From: Lumbricus rubellus
Taxonomy: Eukaryota > Annelida > Clitellata > Crassiclitellata > Lumbricidae
DNA length: 64,000 bases
Direction: 5' to 3'
NCBI GenBank assembly: GCA_945859605.1
Contig: OX243826.1
Location: forward strand, 2,126,782 to 2,190,781
The notes under the pieces were generated by a model. That model did not search any database. It was not told where the DNA came from and saw nothing but the letters and a program-made list of their open reading frames with translations. This document shows positions 25,101-35,872 of this stretch, piece by piece. Made by a program: the position numbers and the translations under genes. The stretch's first letter is position 1, and each line of letters opens with the position of its first letter.

Positions 25101-28100
25101 CAATTGAAATCTTGAATCTTGTCGGTAGATCAATTTTGTGCACTAATCATATTCGGATGAATAGTAATAATTATAATCACCTATTCGGTACAGCCTATCC
25201 TGTACACTAAAGTATGAATAGCAATTGTTTGATAAAAGAAACCACTTAGTTGTACACTTACTCATACAGTACCAGAGGGTACAAAATATCATGTGTCAGA
25301 TGAGAAAGACTTATATATCATAGGAATATGATATGAAAAACAAGGTAGGTTAAGGTATAAACTAACCATATTTCCCCATGTGTTCACCAATATATGCACA
25401 AGGTTGAAAAACATTACAAACATACTATGCTCAAAGTAGGGTATGGTAAACTTGCCAATACTTTGACCTGGCAAGTCAGAGTAATAATACTTTATTTACA
25501 AAGCAAGGAAAGTTGAAACGGTTAAAATGCATGAAGAGTTCTTTCTCTTCTCACATATGCAAGGAAGTTTGAAGAGAGTACACAGTAACATACCTGTGGC
25601 CCATGATTGACTGTCTCTGTGTGTCGGCCGGGAAGTTGGCTTGTATGAGCTTCGGCAACTGAAAAGACAGTCACACTAGAGCATAAAATATGACTCGATT
25701 TCACTGTGGATGAGATTGGGAACATTAATGACTAGAAGGGAGCTATATAAATGCTCTGAATGGATGAACGAATGAATGCGTCCAAGCTTCTTGGAATGAA
25801 TTCTCTACACGATGAGGATGATGATTATGATGATGATTACTAAGATGATGATGACGATGAAGATAACAATGACAATGGGTGATGATGATTATGCTAATGG
25901 GTGATAATAACAATGAAGATGATGACGTTGGTAATGGGCTATGATGAATGATGATGATTATGATGACGACAACAATGATGACAATAATAGATGATGACAA
26001 TGATGATGATAATGGATGATGACGATGCTGATAACTGATGATGATAATGGATGATGATGATGACGAAGACAACGATCATCATCATTATTGCATGCAAAAA
26101 TCACGGAAAACATTAATTAGCTATGGTTGTCTACCTCCTTCGTAACGTACGAATACATGCGATAGTTCCTCTTCCACTTCTCCTCCGTTGCATCAACGTA
26201 GAATCCAGCTCCAGTTCCAAAGTCCCATCCGTCATCTTCACCCTCAATGTTGCAACCCCCTGTCAATGACAATCAACACACAGATGGTCATCAGCTCAAG
26301 CCAAGCTGAGAATTTCTAATGTGGGATGGTAAACGTAACTCTAAATGGACATTTATATAGCTCCCCCTGAAAAACAAAACAATCAGTGGTGCTCCTGACC
26401 CTTTAAGTGATATTACTGTTGAATAATACAGATATAAGGTATTTACAAGACTGTGGATTTGAAAAAATTAATGGTGACCTATCGCTTAGATTGTGCGTAT
26501 TCAATGAGGATTTATATAGCACCCAGGGCTTCAAGGAAACTACTCAGAAGCGCTCCTGACCCCCCCCCCCCAGTATGGCCAAAAACAACAGTTCTGAGAT
26601 ACGCATATAAGGAATCAGAGTGAACTCTGGGGAACAAGTTCAGCGACAAAGGGAGCCTGTTCAGCGAGAAGGCACAAGTCTGCCTTCTCGTTGGTTGGAC
26701 ATTTAAAACAATTTACAGCTGCACAAAAATGCTTTTACAGCACCAAATATTCACCTAGAACTTCCCTTTTTGCAACTAAATACACACCATAAAAGCCCTG
26801 ATCCAAGTATAAAAGACATGAGCATTAAAGTTCAATATGTCCGTGAAAATTGACGCACTTGGACTCGTGTCGGGAGCGACAACGATGACACCGAATTCCG
26901 CAGCAAACTGTTGTGAGCCGGCCTTTGTTATGAAATTCTGCTCCGTGCAGGTAAGACCTGAAAATACAGACATCACATTTATTAACTCATGATAGAGAGA
27001 TTTCAATCTTCAGAAACTCATTCAATTCGCCAGTCATAATGATGCCGTATGTGCTCATCTATAGCAGAGTTTAAATCAAAGTTAAAAACTCATAAATTTG
27101 TTTTCATTGCATTATAACTAAATTTGTAGTGAAGCGCAATCTTGTACAAGACTTGTGTAAGCTAATTTAATCAGTGCACGACGATTGTCGTACAGCGACG
27201 CAGGTAGGCCAGCTGCAAATTGGCGCGCGGCGTCTGGACAGGCGATTGTCTGGGCAGCGCGTGATGTCTAGACAAGCGTACGTTGAGTGTACAAGGGGAG
27301 AGATGGAAGGAGGGAGTGAGAGTGAAGAAGGTGTGTTGTGTGGTGAGAGCCGTTGAGATAGGCCGTAGTAGTTGTTGTTGAGTTGCGATAGAGTAGACTG
27401 ATGAAGATAGTAGTCGTGTAGTTGTTATGATAACGCAAGTGTAGTCATTTGTTGTGTTGTTGCTGATCGTTTTACTTTATATCAGATTTTGGAGTATAAT
27501 AAGAAGATTTAAACACGTCGTCGTTGTTGGTTACAAACAGTGAAAGACTGTAGATTCTTTACCTAGCCATTTAGCTAATGAAACAGTTATCTAGGGATAA
27601 GCCTAGGCTACCACGAACTTAAACGAAGAAGCTTCCGAAGAGACTGATAGGAGGAGGATATCACAACTTGTTTTTGTTAAAGCGTGGTATAAATGACTAA
27701 TTGTATTGTATTGTATGAAAAATTGCCTGAATCCGATCACCCCTCCCCTCACTGCACCTGTAATATACATGTATATATGGACATCCCTTACCTTAAGTAA
27801 ATCAACATCTAACGCGAAAACCAGAAAATGCATTAGTCAAGATTCTAATGGTGCTGTGTCTTAACAAAGATGATTGACATTGCTCTCCTCCTTTCTTCAG
27901 GCTTCGGACTGGCAGTGTGGCACTCTTAAGTTCACGCAGTGACTGATCAGTTAGTTTCGGACTAACAAATCTGTTTTACAACAAGGATGATTAAATTAAC
28001 ACTGCCCTACCCTCCCTTCATCCAGGCTTTAGACTACTAGGCTTTGGCACTACTAGAGTACAGAAAGAGGTAGAGTGTAACAATTGACTAACCAATGCAG

Positions 28101-28272
28101 ACAACAGCAACTCACCTGACAACCAGTAAATGACCGGCACCTTTTCTGTTTCAGACTGCGGAGGTAGGTACACGCCGAAGTTCATCTTACAGGCGAGCTC
28201 GTTGCTCTCGTGGCTGTAGACTTTCTGCCATCCACCGAAAACCTTGTTCTTTGAAACCTCAGTAAGTGCCAT
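13855..28272 (-). CDS. ESD: S-formylglutathione hydrolase (esterase D), 8 exons, 282 aa
   Basis: This cytosolic serine hydrolase hydrolyses S-formylglutathione to glutathione and formate in glutathione-dependent formaldehyde detoxification. Exons on the minus strand are 28272-28116, 26957-26859, 26259-26135, 25658-25594, 25001-24848, 24265-24200, 23038-22937 and 13935-13855. All join with GT-AG introns and matching phases, giving 282 residues, the same length as human ESD. The start [18 protein letters not shown] aligns with the family. [16 protein letters not shown] and [14 protein letters not shown] follow. The nucleophile Ser149 in GHSMGGHG is split across exons 4 and 5. Asp226 in DQGKDD and His260 in GYDHSYFF complete the triad. 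Intron 7 is about 9 kb and contains a whole recombinase gene on the same strand. An in-frame upstream ATG at 28341 would add a 23-residue hydrophobic leader; I prefer 28272 from family length. Confidence 0.97.
14606..14704 (-). repeat. Truncated SINE 3' part
   Basis: The plus strand reads GTGCACTTGTTAAAGCGTCC, then CAGAGGCGCTCCCGAATGCA and GAGTTTCACGCC. This is the inverse of the tail half of the tRNA-derived SINE seen intact at 31728-31942. The tRNA-like head is missing and is replaced by the adjacent CATA microsatellite. Confidence 0.75.
14705..14858. repeat. (CATA)n/(CA)n microsatellite
   Basis: About 150 bases of CATA units pass into CACA units. They give artefactual long open frames on both strands. 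Confidence 0.95.
15880..16230. repeat. ~103-bp tandem repeat, about 3.5 copies, inside ESD intron 7
   Basis: Copies begin at GTGTGTGAACCAATACTGCA near 15903, 16007 and 16110, with a partial one at 16211. Each carries TTCTTTGCATGCGGTCTGAG, AGCTTGGACTTGTACACACA and ATTCCGAGTACAAAA. Neighbouring copies are almost identical, which indicates recent duplication. A diverged single copy lies at 15217-15290 and another incomplete one at 15833-15890. Confidence 0.9.
16318..16400 (+). repeat. L2-like tail fragment
   Basis: GGGAGCGCTTCTGAATGG followed by CAGCGCTGTAGAAATTGCTG matches the 3' tail of the L2-clade LINE at 23340-23830. Nothing upstream is recognisable. Confidence 0.6.
16642..17460. repeat. 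~273-bp tandem repeat, three copies, inside ESD intron 7
   Basis: The phrase CAATATGCTGGCACTAAAAC recurs at about 16643, 16917 and 17191. Each time it is followed by the same order: CATGCAAAGATATCCAAGCT, AAGTTAAGATACTGTGCAAA, GAGGCCTAATAGATATCAAT, GATGCACAGGTCACCA and GCCATTGAATAGTGCT. Copies differ by a few percent. No coding capacity is seen. The repeat lies just 3' of the recombinase gene. Confidence 0.9.
18134..21987 (-). CDS. Crypton-type tyrosine recombinase gene (nested in ESD intron 7)
   Basis: Two exons are supported: 21987-21633 and 21167-18134, joined through AG|GTATGAG and TTACAG with matching phase. From the ATG at 21946 this gives 1115 residues; the first exon is open upstream, so an earlier exon may exist. 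Three 45-residue repeats sit at the start of exon 2. Two zinc-knuckle or finger motifs follow ([20 protein letters not shown] and [20 protein letters not shown]). The recombinase domain has box I Arg in [15 protein letters not shown] and box II Arg in [13 protein letters not shown] late His lies in AKFMGHD and the candidate nucleophile Tyr in HREYYRLP. The usual His three residues before the box II Arg is Val here. An Asp/His tract and a Myb/SANT-like segment ([23 protein letters not shown]) close it. The long frame is intact. It may be an active Crypton or a domesticated host gene; neither is proven. Confidence 0.75.
18480..18566. repeat. ATC/ATG trinucleotide-rich coding tract
   Basis: Irregular CATCATGATCATCAT units encode the Asp/His-rich acidic segment of the recombinase on the minus strand. 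The frame is preserved through the repeat, which suggests the protein is or was recently under selection. Confidence 0.8.
20771..21167 (-). repeat. 135-bp in-frame tandem repeat (45 aa x3) in the recombinase
   Basis: Copies begin AATAAGGTCGCTAGTCC at 20771, 20906 and 21041, a period of 135 bp or 45 codons. Each encodes a segment containing [20 protein letters not shown] and [10 protein letters not shown]. The most upstream copy lacks 6 bp but stays in frame. The first repeat starts exactly at the exon-2 acceptor, so the duplicated block includes the exon edge. Confidence 0.95.
22094..22166. repeat. (CTG/CTA)n microsatellite
   Basis: Pure triplet runs CTGCTGCTG and CTACTACTA of about 70 bases. 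Non-coding, in ESD intron 7 upstream of the recombinase exons. Confidence 0.95.
23340..23830 (+). mobile_element. L2-clade LINE 3' end with tail
   Basis: Plus-strand frames give the standard end of an L2 ORF2: [65 protein letters not shown] and [12 protein letters not shown]. The 3' tail follows directly: GGGAGCGCTTCTGAGTAG then GGCGCTATATAAATTTCTGA. Frame changes show decay. This copy links the tail sequence, seen alone at many places in the window, to its parent LINE. It lies in ESD intron 6. Confidence 0.85.
25738..26085. repeat. L2-like tail remnant followed by GATGAT-rich low-complexity DNA
   Basis: GAAGGGAGCTATATAAATGC resembles the L2/SINE tail end. It is followed from about 25815 by irregular GATGAT/GATAAT units for about 270 bases, giving spurious Ser/His-rich frames on the opposite strand. 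It lies in ESD intron 3. Confidence 0.7.
26335..26580 (-). repeat. Two L2/SINE tail fragments, inverted
   Basis: ACATTTATATAGCTCCCCCT with AGTGGTGCTCCTGACCC (26340-26402), and GATTTATATAGCACCC with CAGAAGCGCTCCTGACCC (26507-26570), are inverse copies of the GGGAGCGCTTCTGAGTAG...GGCGCTATATAAAT tail. Confidence 0.65.
27040..28115. other. ESD intron 1, no other gene seen
   Basis: This intronic DNA includes a G-rich, CpG-containing stretch at about 27160-27540. It has TATATCAG and AGTATAATAAGAAG and then GTCGTCGTTGTTGG, which has the look of a retroelement LTR or untranslated region, but no partner copy or terminal repeat was found. A tail-like fragment (AGCGTGGTATAAATGAC) lies near 27681. Confidence 0.4.
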
Positions 28273-28599
28273 CTCTACAAGCAGAATGGCGCATAACGAA
28301 AACAACAGAAACTGTACGAAGAATGGAAGAAAAATCCACAAGAATCGTTTTCATAGCACCGGAACTTAAAATTTTTATTATTAAGTACTTAGAATAATTA
28401 CTATTACTTTGACATAATATTATATTTAACAAGTGATTCCTGAAGAAGAGAAAGAACTTTGGACAGACGGCACAGATATTTATAGGCATAATCTGTTTGA
28501 TTCGTGGATTTCGTTGATGTACGTTTTATTTTGGTCTAATCTAGAACGCAGGCAACGATTTCTACCTGTTGCTCAAGACCTATCTTTTCTATGCGGGGC

Positions 28600-28670
28600 T
28601 GGGCTGGGAGCACCTTTGAGTATGCTTCTGGAAGGGGCGCTATATAAACTTTCGAACTAAACGAACTAAT
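28600..28670 (+). repeat. L2/SINE tail fragment
   Basis: CTGGGAGCACCTTTGAGTAT, then GGGGCGCTATATAAACTTTC, in the same order as the L2 tail at 23782-23820. Confidence 0.7.
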
Positions 28671-28945
28671 CAAAAATTTAGCAGAACATCAATTTTTAAC
28701 CTCCGATAGCACTATAACTATAATTAGTATACAGGCGACGAAATTGTTGCGCTTTAGCTTGTCGGAACACCCGACAAAGCCCTACTAATTTCAATGTTAC
28801 TTTATGGTCGTGGATCCGCTCACGCCCGTCACGTGAACCGTCTGGAAGAGGCGAAGACCGCAGGGGGGGGGAGAAGGTAGTTGATGTTAGCAGTTGATGG
28901 TCAAGCTATTAGGCTAGGTTGGCCAACAACTGCTAAACAACCAAC

Positions 28946-29075
28946 GCAAAAATCTCAAGAATCTAATGACGACACTAACCCTAACACTAACCCTAACCGA
29001 CCCTCACGACGCAAAAATCTTAAGAATCTAATGACGACACTAACACTAACCCTAACCGACCCTCACGACGCGAAA
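28946..29075. repeat. 65-bp tandem duplication with CCCTAA runs
   Basis: Two copies of a ~65-bp unit start at about 28946 and 29011. Each has GCAAAAATCT, AAGAATCTAATGACGACAC, a short run of CTAACCCTAACC and GACCCTCACGACGC. The CCCTAA blocks match the metazoan telomere repeat but are only two to three units long. Confidence 0.8.
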
Positions 29076-31720
29076 CCTTATACCCTATACGCGAACGACA
29101 CCTAGGTCTTCTATGTTATAACCATGCTTAAATTTAACGATAAAGAGCGCATAATTACCTGTGCAAAATGTTCCTCCATACGTAGGGTCATTTGTAAGAC
29201 ATTTTAAACGTTTTACATTGCAATTCGTCTAAAATCGTCAGACCCTGCGTGTCGCAGCACGTGCTGCTGACAGTAGGGTTTACAAAGGATGGGCATATAA
29301 ATTGTACTCGACAACCTCCTCCCCTACGGTATTCGACTCTTCCACATTGTTTTCCGCTAACCTGATTGGCCGACGGGTGTTAGCCCACCGTCCGTAGCCA
29401 GTGCGACCAATAATGTTACGGGCGTGAATGTAGCACATGGTTTCCGCTAACGCTCGGGGCGTGAGCGGATCCACTACGTACTTTATAGTTGACATAAAAG
29501 GTTCTAGCGCTCGAGACACTGCCCATGATAGAAGGAAGATCCCATGTAAAAGTACAGGCGAAGCTTGAAAACCATCGCAACAAATATGTTGCTTTAAGGA
29601 AAAATACTATAAATGTTTGTTTAAAATTTAGATCTTACTGTGCTGTATACAGACCGTACAGACGTCAACAAAATTTAATCTTTATTCACTTTAAAAGACT
29701 TTTGATCAGCGAGCAACTCCCACGACCCCTGGACCGGTGTACATGCGGTGGCGTTCTTTAGATTTATTGGGGTTCGCTCCGAGTAATCATTCGCGCACCG
29801 TTTAATAATTATTTTTACAAACACGGGTTGAGTAATAATTATTATTCTTTATTAGGCCTATAATACCATAATTATCACTGCATCGAGGCTATTTCAATAA
29901 CCGAACTTTTGTAAATTCATTTTAATTAAGAAGAGCACAGAGCTTTAATTATCAAGGCTGACAGCTAAAGAAATTGAGCGATTATGGTCGTAAGTTACGT
30001 AGGCCTAAGCATAGGCTTAAGCCCATTTTTAGGCAGTGTTTAATCTATAGCACAATCTAGCAATAGGCTATGTGGATCAACTTCTGATGGTATGACGACC
30101 TCTAGTCCTACTCATCATTTGCTCACTGATTCATTAATTTTTTTACTGCCCGACTTACTCACTTATAAAAAGCCCATGAAACTGCTTAATTTCTTTTAGA
30201 AACGATCAAGAATCTTTTCCCATATTTCTTCATTGTAATATTGCACCTATAATTGTACATTAATGTTAGGCTATACAAGACAGTTCAAGAGACCATTCCA
30301 ACATTCTCTTTTTCATTACACACGCTGTCAAAACTTCAAGACAATGCAATCATTGTTTAGTGCAAACTTACTGCAAAGAACCACGTTGGCAACATTGATG
30401 TCTAGGCATATCGGTTGGGAGGATATGAAATATGCTAGCAGCAACAGCACGATAAAGTCAGAAATTAAAAAGGAGGTCAAACCCGAGCAATTTAGCAAAC
30501 AGTTTTAACTTTAACAATTCTCTTATGAAAAAACAGTTTACTGTCAAAATTTCAAAACAGTTTATTGAACATAAAATAACAACAGAATTTATTTGACAGG
30601 TGACAATCTGACAGTTCATTGAACACAATTATGACAAATGAGTTTATTTCACAGATGACAACAGTTTATTGAACATAATCTAACAACAATTGTTCACTCA
30701 ACAATTCACAAAACTGTTTATCAAACATAATTATGGCACAAGAGTTTATTTGACAAATCACAGTTTATTGAACACTTGACAAAACAGACGGACACACCTC
30801 CTTGGATTAGCAAGGATCACAGAAAATCTAAAATACATATAGGCTAGTGAATAAATTATAACGTTCAACAGTAAAACTGAATGGTCTCGTAACAATTAAA
30901 CGACCTGTCTCAAAGAAACTGAACATTCTGAGGCAGATTGAAAATCAATTTGCTTTATACGACTCTATTTAATCATTTAGATTAAAATACTCGTAACTAC
31001 TTAAACAACTTTCATATCAATATTCCATTACTGGAACGAAACAGAATTTTTTAAATATGTAATCATAATCCAAAATTCAAACAGGAAGAGAAACAAAAGA
31101 GCTTTTCAGAAAAGTGCTTCCCAATAATGTTGTAGCTATGTAACCCTTCTGACTGTGCATGCTATAGTCTAAAAAAGCAAGCATAATATTTATTAAACCA
31201 ATTGCATATCTGCCCTCTGGTGTACATACATCCTAATAACAATCAATAATTATTGTCAACTGTCAATATGCGTACAACATTCTAGCTCTAAATGTCAAAT
31301 TGATGTCAACATTACCTAAACTAATACAACAATTCTAAAAAGTTCATACAGAATTCAAAGAAACTATGGACAATCCACACGTTTCAGAGCAGTTGAGTCG
31401 AACATCATTTTTAACTTGCATATTTCACAATTTCTAAATTGTATGGTTTAATTTCTCGGTAAGTTTGTTACTTCATGATTTGCTAATTTCTCACCTTCGG
31501 CTGGTATAACAAAATGTGTGAATAAAGGGAATCATAGTCTACCTAACCAGCCATCACTGTGATGTCACATTATTATATTATCAGTTGGAAACGTTGTAAA
31601 GGTGTCGAAAAGCGCGTTACGGGTTTAAGGCAAATCGACGACGTTATTCCAAGGTAAATGTAACATCGTTTGAAAACGTTTCAGAGGTGTCTAAATAGCC
31701 TAGACCAGTCACTAATACCG
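29076..31720. other. Gene-poor stretch with short open frames
   Basis: No recognisable gene. An 18-bp block GTGGATCCGCTCACGCCC (28811-28828) occurs inverted around 29458-29475, suggesting a relic inverted-repeat element. An 81-codon frame at 30263-30508 (plus, ATG start) has no recognised domain. At about 30535-30785, ACAGTTTATTGAACA-like units recur several times as a degenerate ~60-bp repeat. Two copies of the AAACGTTTTAAAGGTGT motif lie at 31586-31608 and 31671-31696. Confidence 0.5.
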
Positions 31721-31727
31721 AGAAACA

Positions 31728-31942
31728 GACTGTTTGTTTGAATGTGCACTTGTTATAGCACCCCTTCGATCTCTCTGCTCAGAGGCGCTCCCGAATGCAG
31801 AGCGAACACTGCATAGGAATTTCACGCCGAAGCGCTGAGCAATTGTGAGTGAAGGACTTGCCCAAGGTCCTTACGCGGCGAGGTGGATTCGAACCTTCCG
31901 GCTCCAAGGCAACGACGCCACCACTACACCACCGCGCCCCAC
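31728..31942 (-). repeat. tRNA-derived SINE, near full length
   Basis: On the minus strand it begins with a tRNA-like head, GGGGCGCGGTGGTGTAGTGG, containing an A-box-like TGGTGTAGTGG. A perfect B box, GGTTCGAATCC, follows 35 bases later. A body with AAGTCCTTCACTCACAATTG comes next. The 3' tail reads GGGAGCGCCTCTGAG, GGGGTGCTATAACAAGTG and a CAAACAAAC end. The tail resembles the L2 LINE tail in this window, so L2 machinery may mobilise it. Other copies are at 38228-38448 (plus) and, truncated, at 14606 and 55292. Confidence 0.88.
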
Positions 31943-32746
31943 GATTGCCCCACTGTTGTAGATAAGCAACTTGAAAAGGGCAAGTGGTAATGAAGAGAGT
32001 TCCCAAATCTAGGCCCAGCAACCGAAAAAGTTTGCTCATCAAGCAAAGTTCTTGTTTTAGGTATTTAAGCAAATCAATCATTAAAAAAACAATAAAAGTT
32101 TAATTGTTTGCGCTACAAAGTTTCACAATCATAACAAACAGGCGAATCAATTACATTCGATACTGGAACAACAGAATATCTGACTCTAACCATAAATTTC
32201 GCCCTCAATTTTATTGCACATCAGGTGAAAATTCGAATGTTGGTGTACCACCAGCAAAAGTCTGATCGAAGCACGAAGTTCCCTTGCAATTAATTATTAG
32301 AGGAAGATCAGCAGTTCTCTTGCAGGATCTGACGCGGTATTTGAGTCATACGTAGACAAATTTTATAATTGCTTAAATAGAATGTTAAGAATGCAATCAA
32401 TCAAAAAAGGAAGCTAATCAAAGAAAGATGGATATAAACTCAAAGAAATTGTTTAATTGTTTAAAGTTTCTTCACATATCACTTCCCAATACGTGAAGTA
32501 CTACAAAGGGCTGTCCATGTAAATATGAATGCAGGGTATCACCGGATTCAGGCGATTTGCATGCGGGTCTGTACAACGGGGGAATGCTAAATTGTTTGCG
32601 TAGGCCTACCATTAACTGTGACATGTACCACCATTTGAAGACCCCAAATATAGTATGCAGGGTCAAACAGCACGTCAACTCTTCACAGCACAATATTATT
32701 GACTTCCCAATTGTAACTTCTAACAGTAAATTTAGTGTATTTAGAC

Positions 32747-33117
32747 CAGGGGTGTCAAACCTTTTTTAGTGGCGGGCCAGTTTGAACATCTTCTAGCAAG
32801 TGGCGGGCCAGTGTGAACAATTTCTAGCAAGTGGCGGGCCAGTGTGAACAATTTCTAACAAGTGGCGGGCCAGGGTGTCGAAGCCCCTGAGCAAAATTGG
32901 GTAGTGATCTGAGAGGGAGGTCAGGGCCTGGTCAGCCAATTCCCAGAAAAGTCCAAATATTGCGAAAAGATCTTGATTCAATGTCCACTTTTCGCTCCTT
33001 ATTAAATTTTGACAACATTTTAAATAATTTTTTAATCTTTAGGGAAGGCTCCGCGGGCCAGAAAAAAATCGTCGGCGGGCCAGAAATGGCCCGCGGGCCA
33101 GCTCTTTGACACCCCTG
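32747..33117. mobile_element. hAT-type MITE (CAGGGGTGTCAAA ends)
   Basis: The element starts CAGGGGTGTCAAAC and ends in the inverse, TTTGACACCCCTG. A perfect 8-bp duplication, atttagac, lies at 32739-32746 and 33118-33125. These ends are widely found on hAT (Charlie-like) elements. Near the left end are three to four tandem units of about 31 bp with GTGGCGGGCCAGTGTGAACA. At the right end CCGCGGGCCAG recurs. No transposase remains. Confidence 0.92.
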
Positions 33118-33479
33118 ATTTAGACGTTTGCAGTCTACACCACATTGTGACTAGTAATAATTGGTTAATAAAGACAATACTTCAGTGATGATACATTGCA
33201 AGATAGATACATTGGATATGTCTGCGTATGGATAGCAGAATATGAAAGCACTGCCAATACAGAAGAATTACAATGACTGTTTTTGATGAACAGTGCATTA
33301 GACCGACACAGCAAGTACACAGCAGACTGTCATGTATTTAATACTGAATACCACCAATAAAACCTACAGGACTCAGTGCAAGACGCATGACATTTACATT
33401 TTACGTGGTATGTACTCTATGAGAGATCCGAGTTAAGCAGGTTAAGAATAACTTTAGTTATTCAACTTATTATTAATGC

Positions 33480-33960
33480 AGTTGCACTCAGACAGACAGT
33501 TATAAAGAAAAACACTCTTCAGTGGTGCTCCCACCCCAGGTCAGAACTGGTCACTGAAATCACTGTCAAATACAATTGTGCATAGTTGTGCAGAAATGTG
33601 TGACTTAATAATTAAAATAATAATAATGCATAGAGATTTTAGAGCCATAATTGCGTAAGCAATCAATTAAAAACTGCAGCAACGAATCAAAAGCACATGG
33701 AGCAGAATTTGGAAAAATCAGTAAAGAAAGTCCTGTGTAAAAAGGTCAGTTTTTAGATGCTGCTTGAAAGTTGTCAGCGATGTGGAGTTTCTGATATCAG
33801 ATGCAACATTGTTCCATATTCAAGTTGCAGATGAGGTGAAGGATCTACTTGTAGATGCAGTTGCTGTGCGGCAGCGATGAAGGACTAGTGTTCAGTTTCC
33901 GGATGATCGCATGTTCCTTGAGGGTTTATGATTTTTAAGGAGATCAAAGAGTTGTGTGTG
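33480..33960 (-). mobile_element. LINE RT C-terminal fragment (CR1/L2 group)
   Basis: The minus strand reads LHRCRTATASTSRSFTSSAT, then WIWNNVASDIRNSTSLTTF and KQHLKTDLFTQDF, followed by a tail with GGGAGCACCACTGAAGAG. These match the 'R..sfs..ap.lWN.LP..ir...sl..Fk..LKt.LF' end of L2/CR1 ORF2. It is truncated at the 5' side near 33960. Confidence 0.7.
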
Positions 33961-35240
33961 ATGATGGTAAGTTTATAATCTGGTAAGTCTGCTAAGATTT
34001 ATCTTGATATTCTATGTAATTGTTGTATACAGTGCAATGCATACATGCAGCAAACAGCATAGGCTCATTCAAAAAATTTCTATGCGACAAATTCAGAAAC
34101 CCACGTACGAAAAATTATTTAATTGCGCGAAACACTGATCATTAAGACTATGACATAAATTACGAAGTGTTTAAATAGACGTTCTTAACTTAAAGGCTGG
34201 TGATTAAATTTTACATGGCAATACAAAAACAAAGTGTTATTAGTAGCTACAGACTGTACAGAATATTATTCACATAGCATGCATTTAAAATCTCAAATGG
34301 AAGGGTCTTAAAAGATCATTTTGGTTCAAGTATAAACCGATCACCAATAAAAGGACAACCTTCTGAATGTCAATATGCACAGTTTTTTTATAAGGGGCTT
34401 GTCCATATCTATCGTACACACGAGAGGGTCACAATATTCAGGCAATTTTCGTAAGGGTGCATATGGTGGAGGGGTCCTGGCAAAACTTACATATGCAAAA
34501 TAAATGCTTAATTATACGTCTACACTTTCATTTTATACTCTATGATTTTAATGTAGTCAAATGCCATGGGACAACTATAGAATAATTATGTTATTCTTTT
34601 CAGATCTAAACATTATAGCAAAACAGTTTTAACAAATTTAGCAGCAAATATGATATTGAACAAAAGGAAATAGTAGCCTACAGTACAATAGATGTTTCAT
34701 ATATGACTTAAGCTAAATAAAGTAAATAGCTTTTTGTAAGGGGGTGGGGTAGAGAAGCTTATTTGTCTGTATGCATAGGGGGATGATCAACAAAATGTAC
34801 AGGTGCATCCTGTGGGGGGCGTCGAAAATATGATTTTTTGCATACGTGATAATATAGATGGCCCTGGAAAAATCTGAGCCCCCAAAAACAATTTCATGGG
34901 CCACCATTGCTCTTTAAAATCTAATGATCTGTCTTCTTACTGTGGACAGCTTCCATGTTCATGCTCCTACAATATATAAAATTAATGTTCACTTATTGCT
35001 AACACCAAACCCACGGAAGACACTAAGACACGATCGAAAACATCTTGGGACTAAACAGATAAAACAATGACTTTTTGTCTTTACATCGTATTCTGAGCAG
35101 CTGCCACATTCACTCAATGTACATCTTGTGGTCTAAAAATTATCAACTCTAGAATTGTATTACACTCTGAGGAAATTCAAGATTTTTACCTAAAAGAACC
35201 CCCAGAAACTCAGTGTATTTCCACATCTTGAGTTAAATGG
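33961..35240. other. Stretch with no gene seen
   Basis: AT-rich intergenic DNA. The short open frames do not resemble known domains. Confidence 0.5.
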
Positions 35241-35241
35241 A

Positions 35242-35550
35242 TTAATTCTGGAAATAATCTAAATAATTCTTCACAACTTCCATATCTGTACAATGTTCAA
35301 GATAATTTTCAGCCATTACAAATTTGTTTTCCACAATGTATTTACAAAGTATTGCAAGTCTGATACCATCCTGCTGGTGACCAGTTTTCCAACGAGTACG
35401 AACGGGGCAAATTGTGAAAAGCGGTTTATACAAAGCACCAAATATTGACAGACTAAAAACAGGCAGACCAACTTGATGGTCTGTACTCCTAATGCATTTT
35501 AAGGAATTTTTAGAACTGCACAACCCTTTCTTTCCCTTCCCATCCTCCAT
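35242..35550 (-). CDS. Unrecognised open frame, 102 codons
   Basis: An ATG-started minus-strand frame gives MEDGKGKKGLCSSKNSLKC and ends in a leucine/tyrosine-rich stretch (MAENYLEHCTDMEVVKNYLD). I do not recognise a domain. It starts with a charged, plausible N-terminus and lacks low-complexity runs, which is unusual for random AT-rich DNA. No splice-linked exons were identified. It could be a small lineage gene, a transposon fragment or chance. Confidence 0.2.
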   Translation of the reverse strand: MEDGKGKKGLCSSKNSLKCIRSTDHQVGLPVFSLSIFGALYKPLFTICPVRTRWKTGHQQDGIRLAILCKYIVENKFVMAENYLEHCTDMEVVKNYLDYFQN

Positions 35551-35754
35551 GGAAAATTACTCCCAATCGGATGACAATGACCTTTTTACTATTTTTATCT
35601 GTACAGAAATGCTTCTACAACTGAACAAATCCATCTAGAACTGCACCATATGCGTAAAGCTGCACACTAAAAATGCTGTGTCTTCTCCCTTGCCATCTCA
35701 TCTTCCCACTGACAGCACTGTACAGTCAGTGTACTCATCGTATCCGAATTGGGT

Positions 35755-35872
35755 AGAAACGCATGAGGAAATACACCTCAAACCAACTGTTTTGCCCTTA
35801 AGGGGGATTTGAACCCCAACTTCTCGAATAACAGTCCATCATTCTAACCAATACTCTATCAATCACTCCAAA
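35755..35872 (-). repeat. tRNA-like SINE head
   Basis: The minus strand reads GAGTATTGGTTAGAATGATG, then GAAGTTGGGGTTCAAATCCC, so an A-box-like segment and a B box (GGTTCAAATCC) are spaced as in a tRNA. There is no clean cloverleaf, so a SINE head is more likely than a functional tRNA. Confidence 0.6.

Noticed and set aside
25743..26072. Ser/His/Ile-rich minus-strand frame
   Set aside because: GATGAT-type low complexity.
27160..27540. Possible solo LTR
   Set aside because: The base composition looks LTR-like, but I found no matching partner, no TG...CA boundary with target duplication and no primer-binding site.
35755..35872. Functional tRNA gene
   Set aside because: A and B boxes are present, but I could not fold a consistent cloverleaf; SINE heads of the same kind occur nearby.
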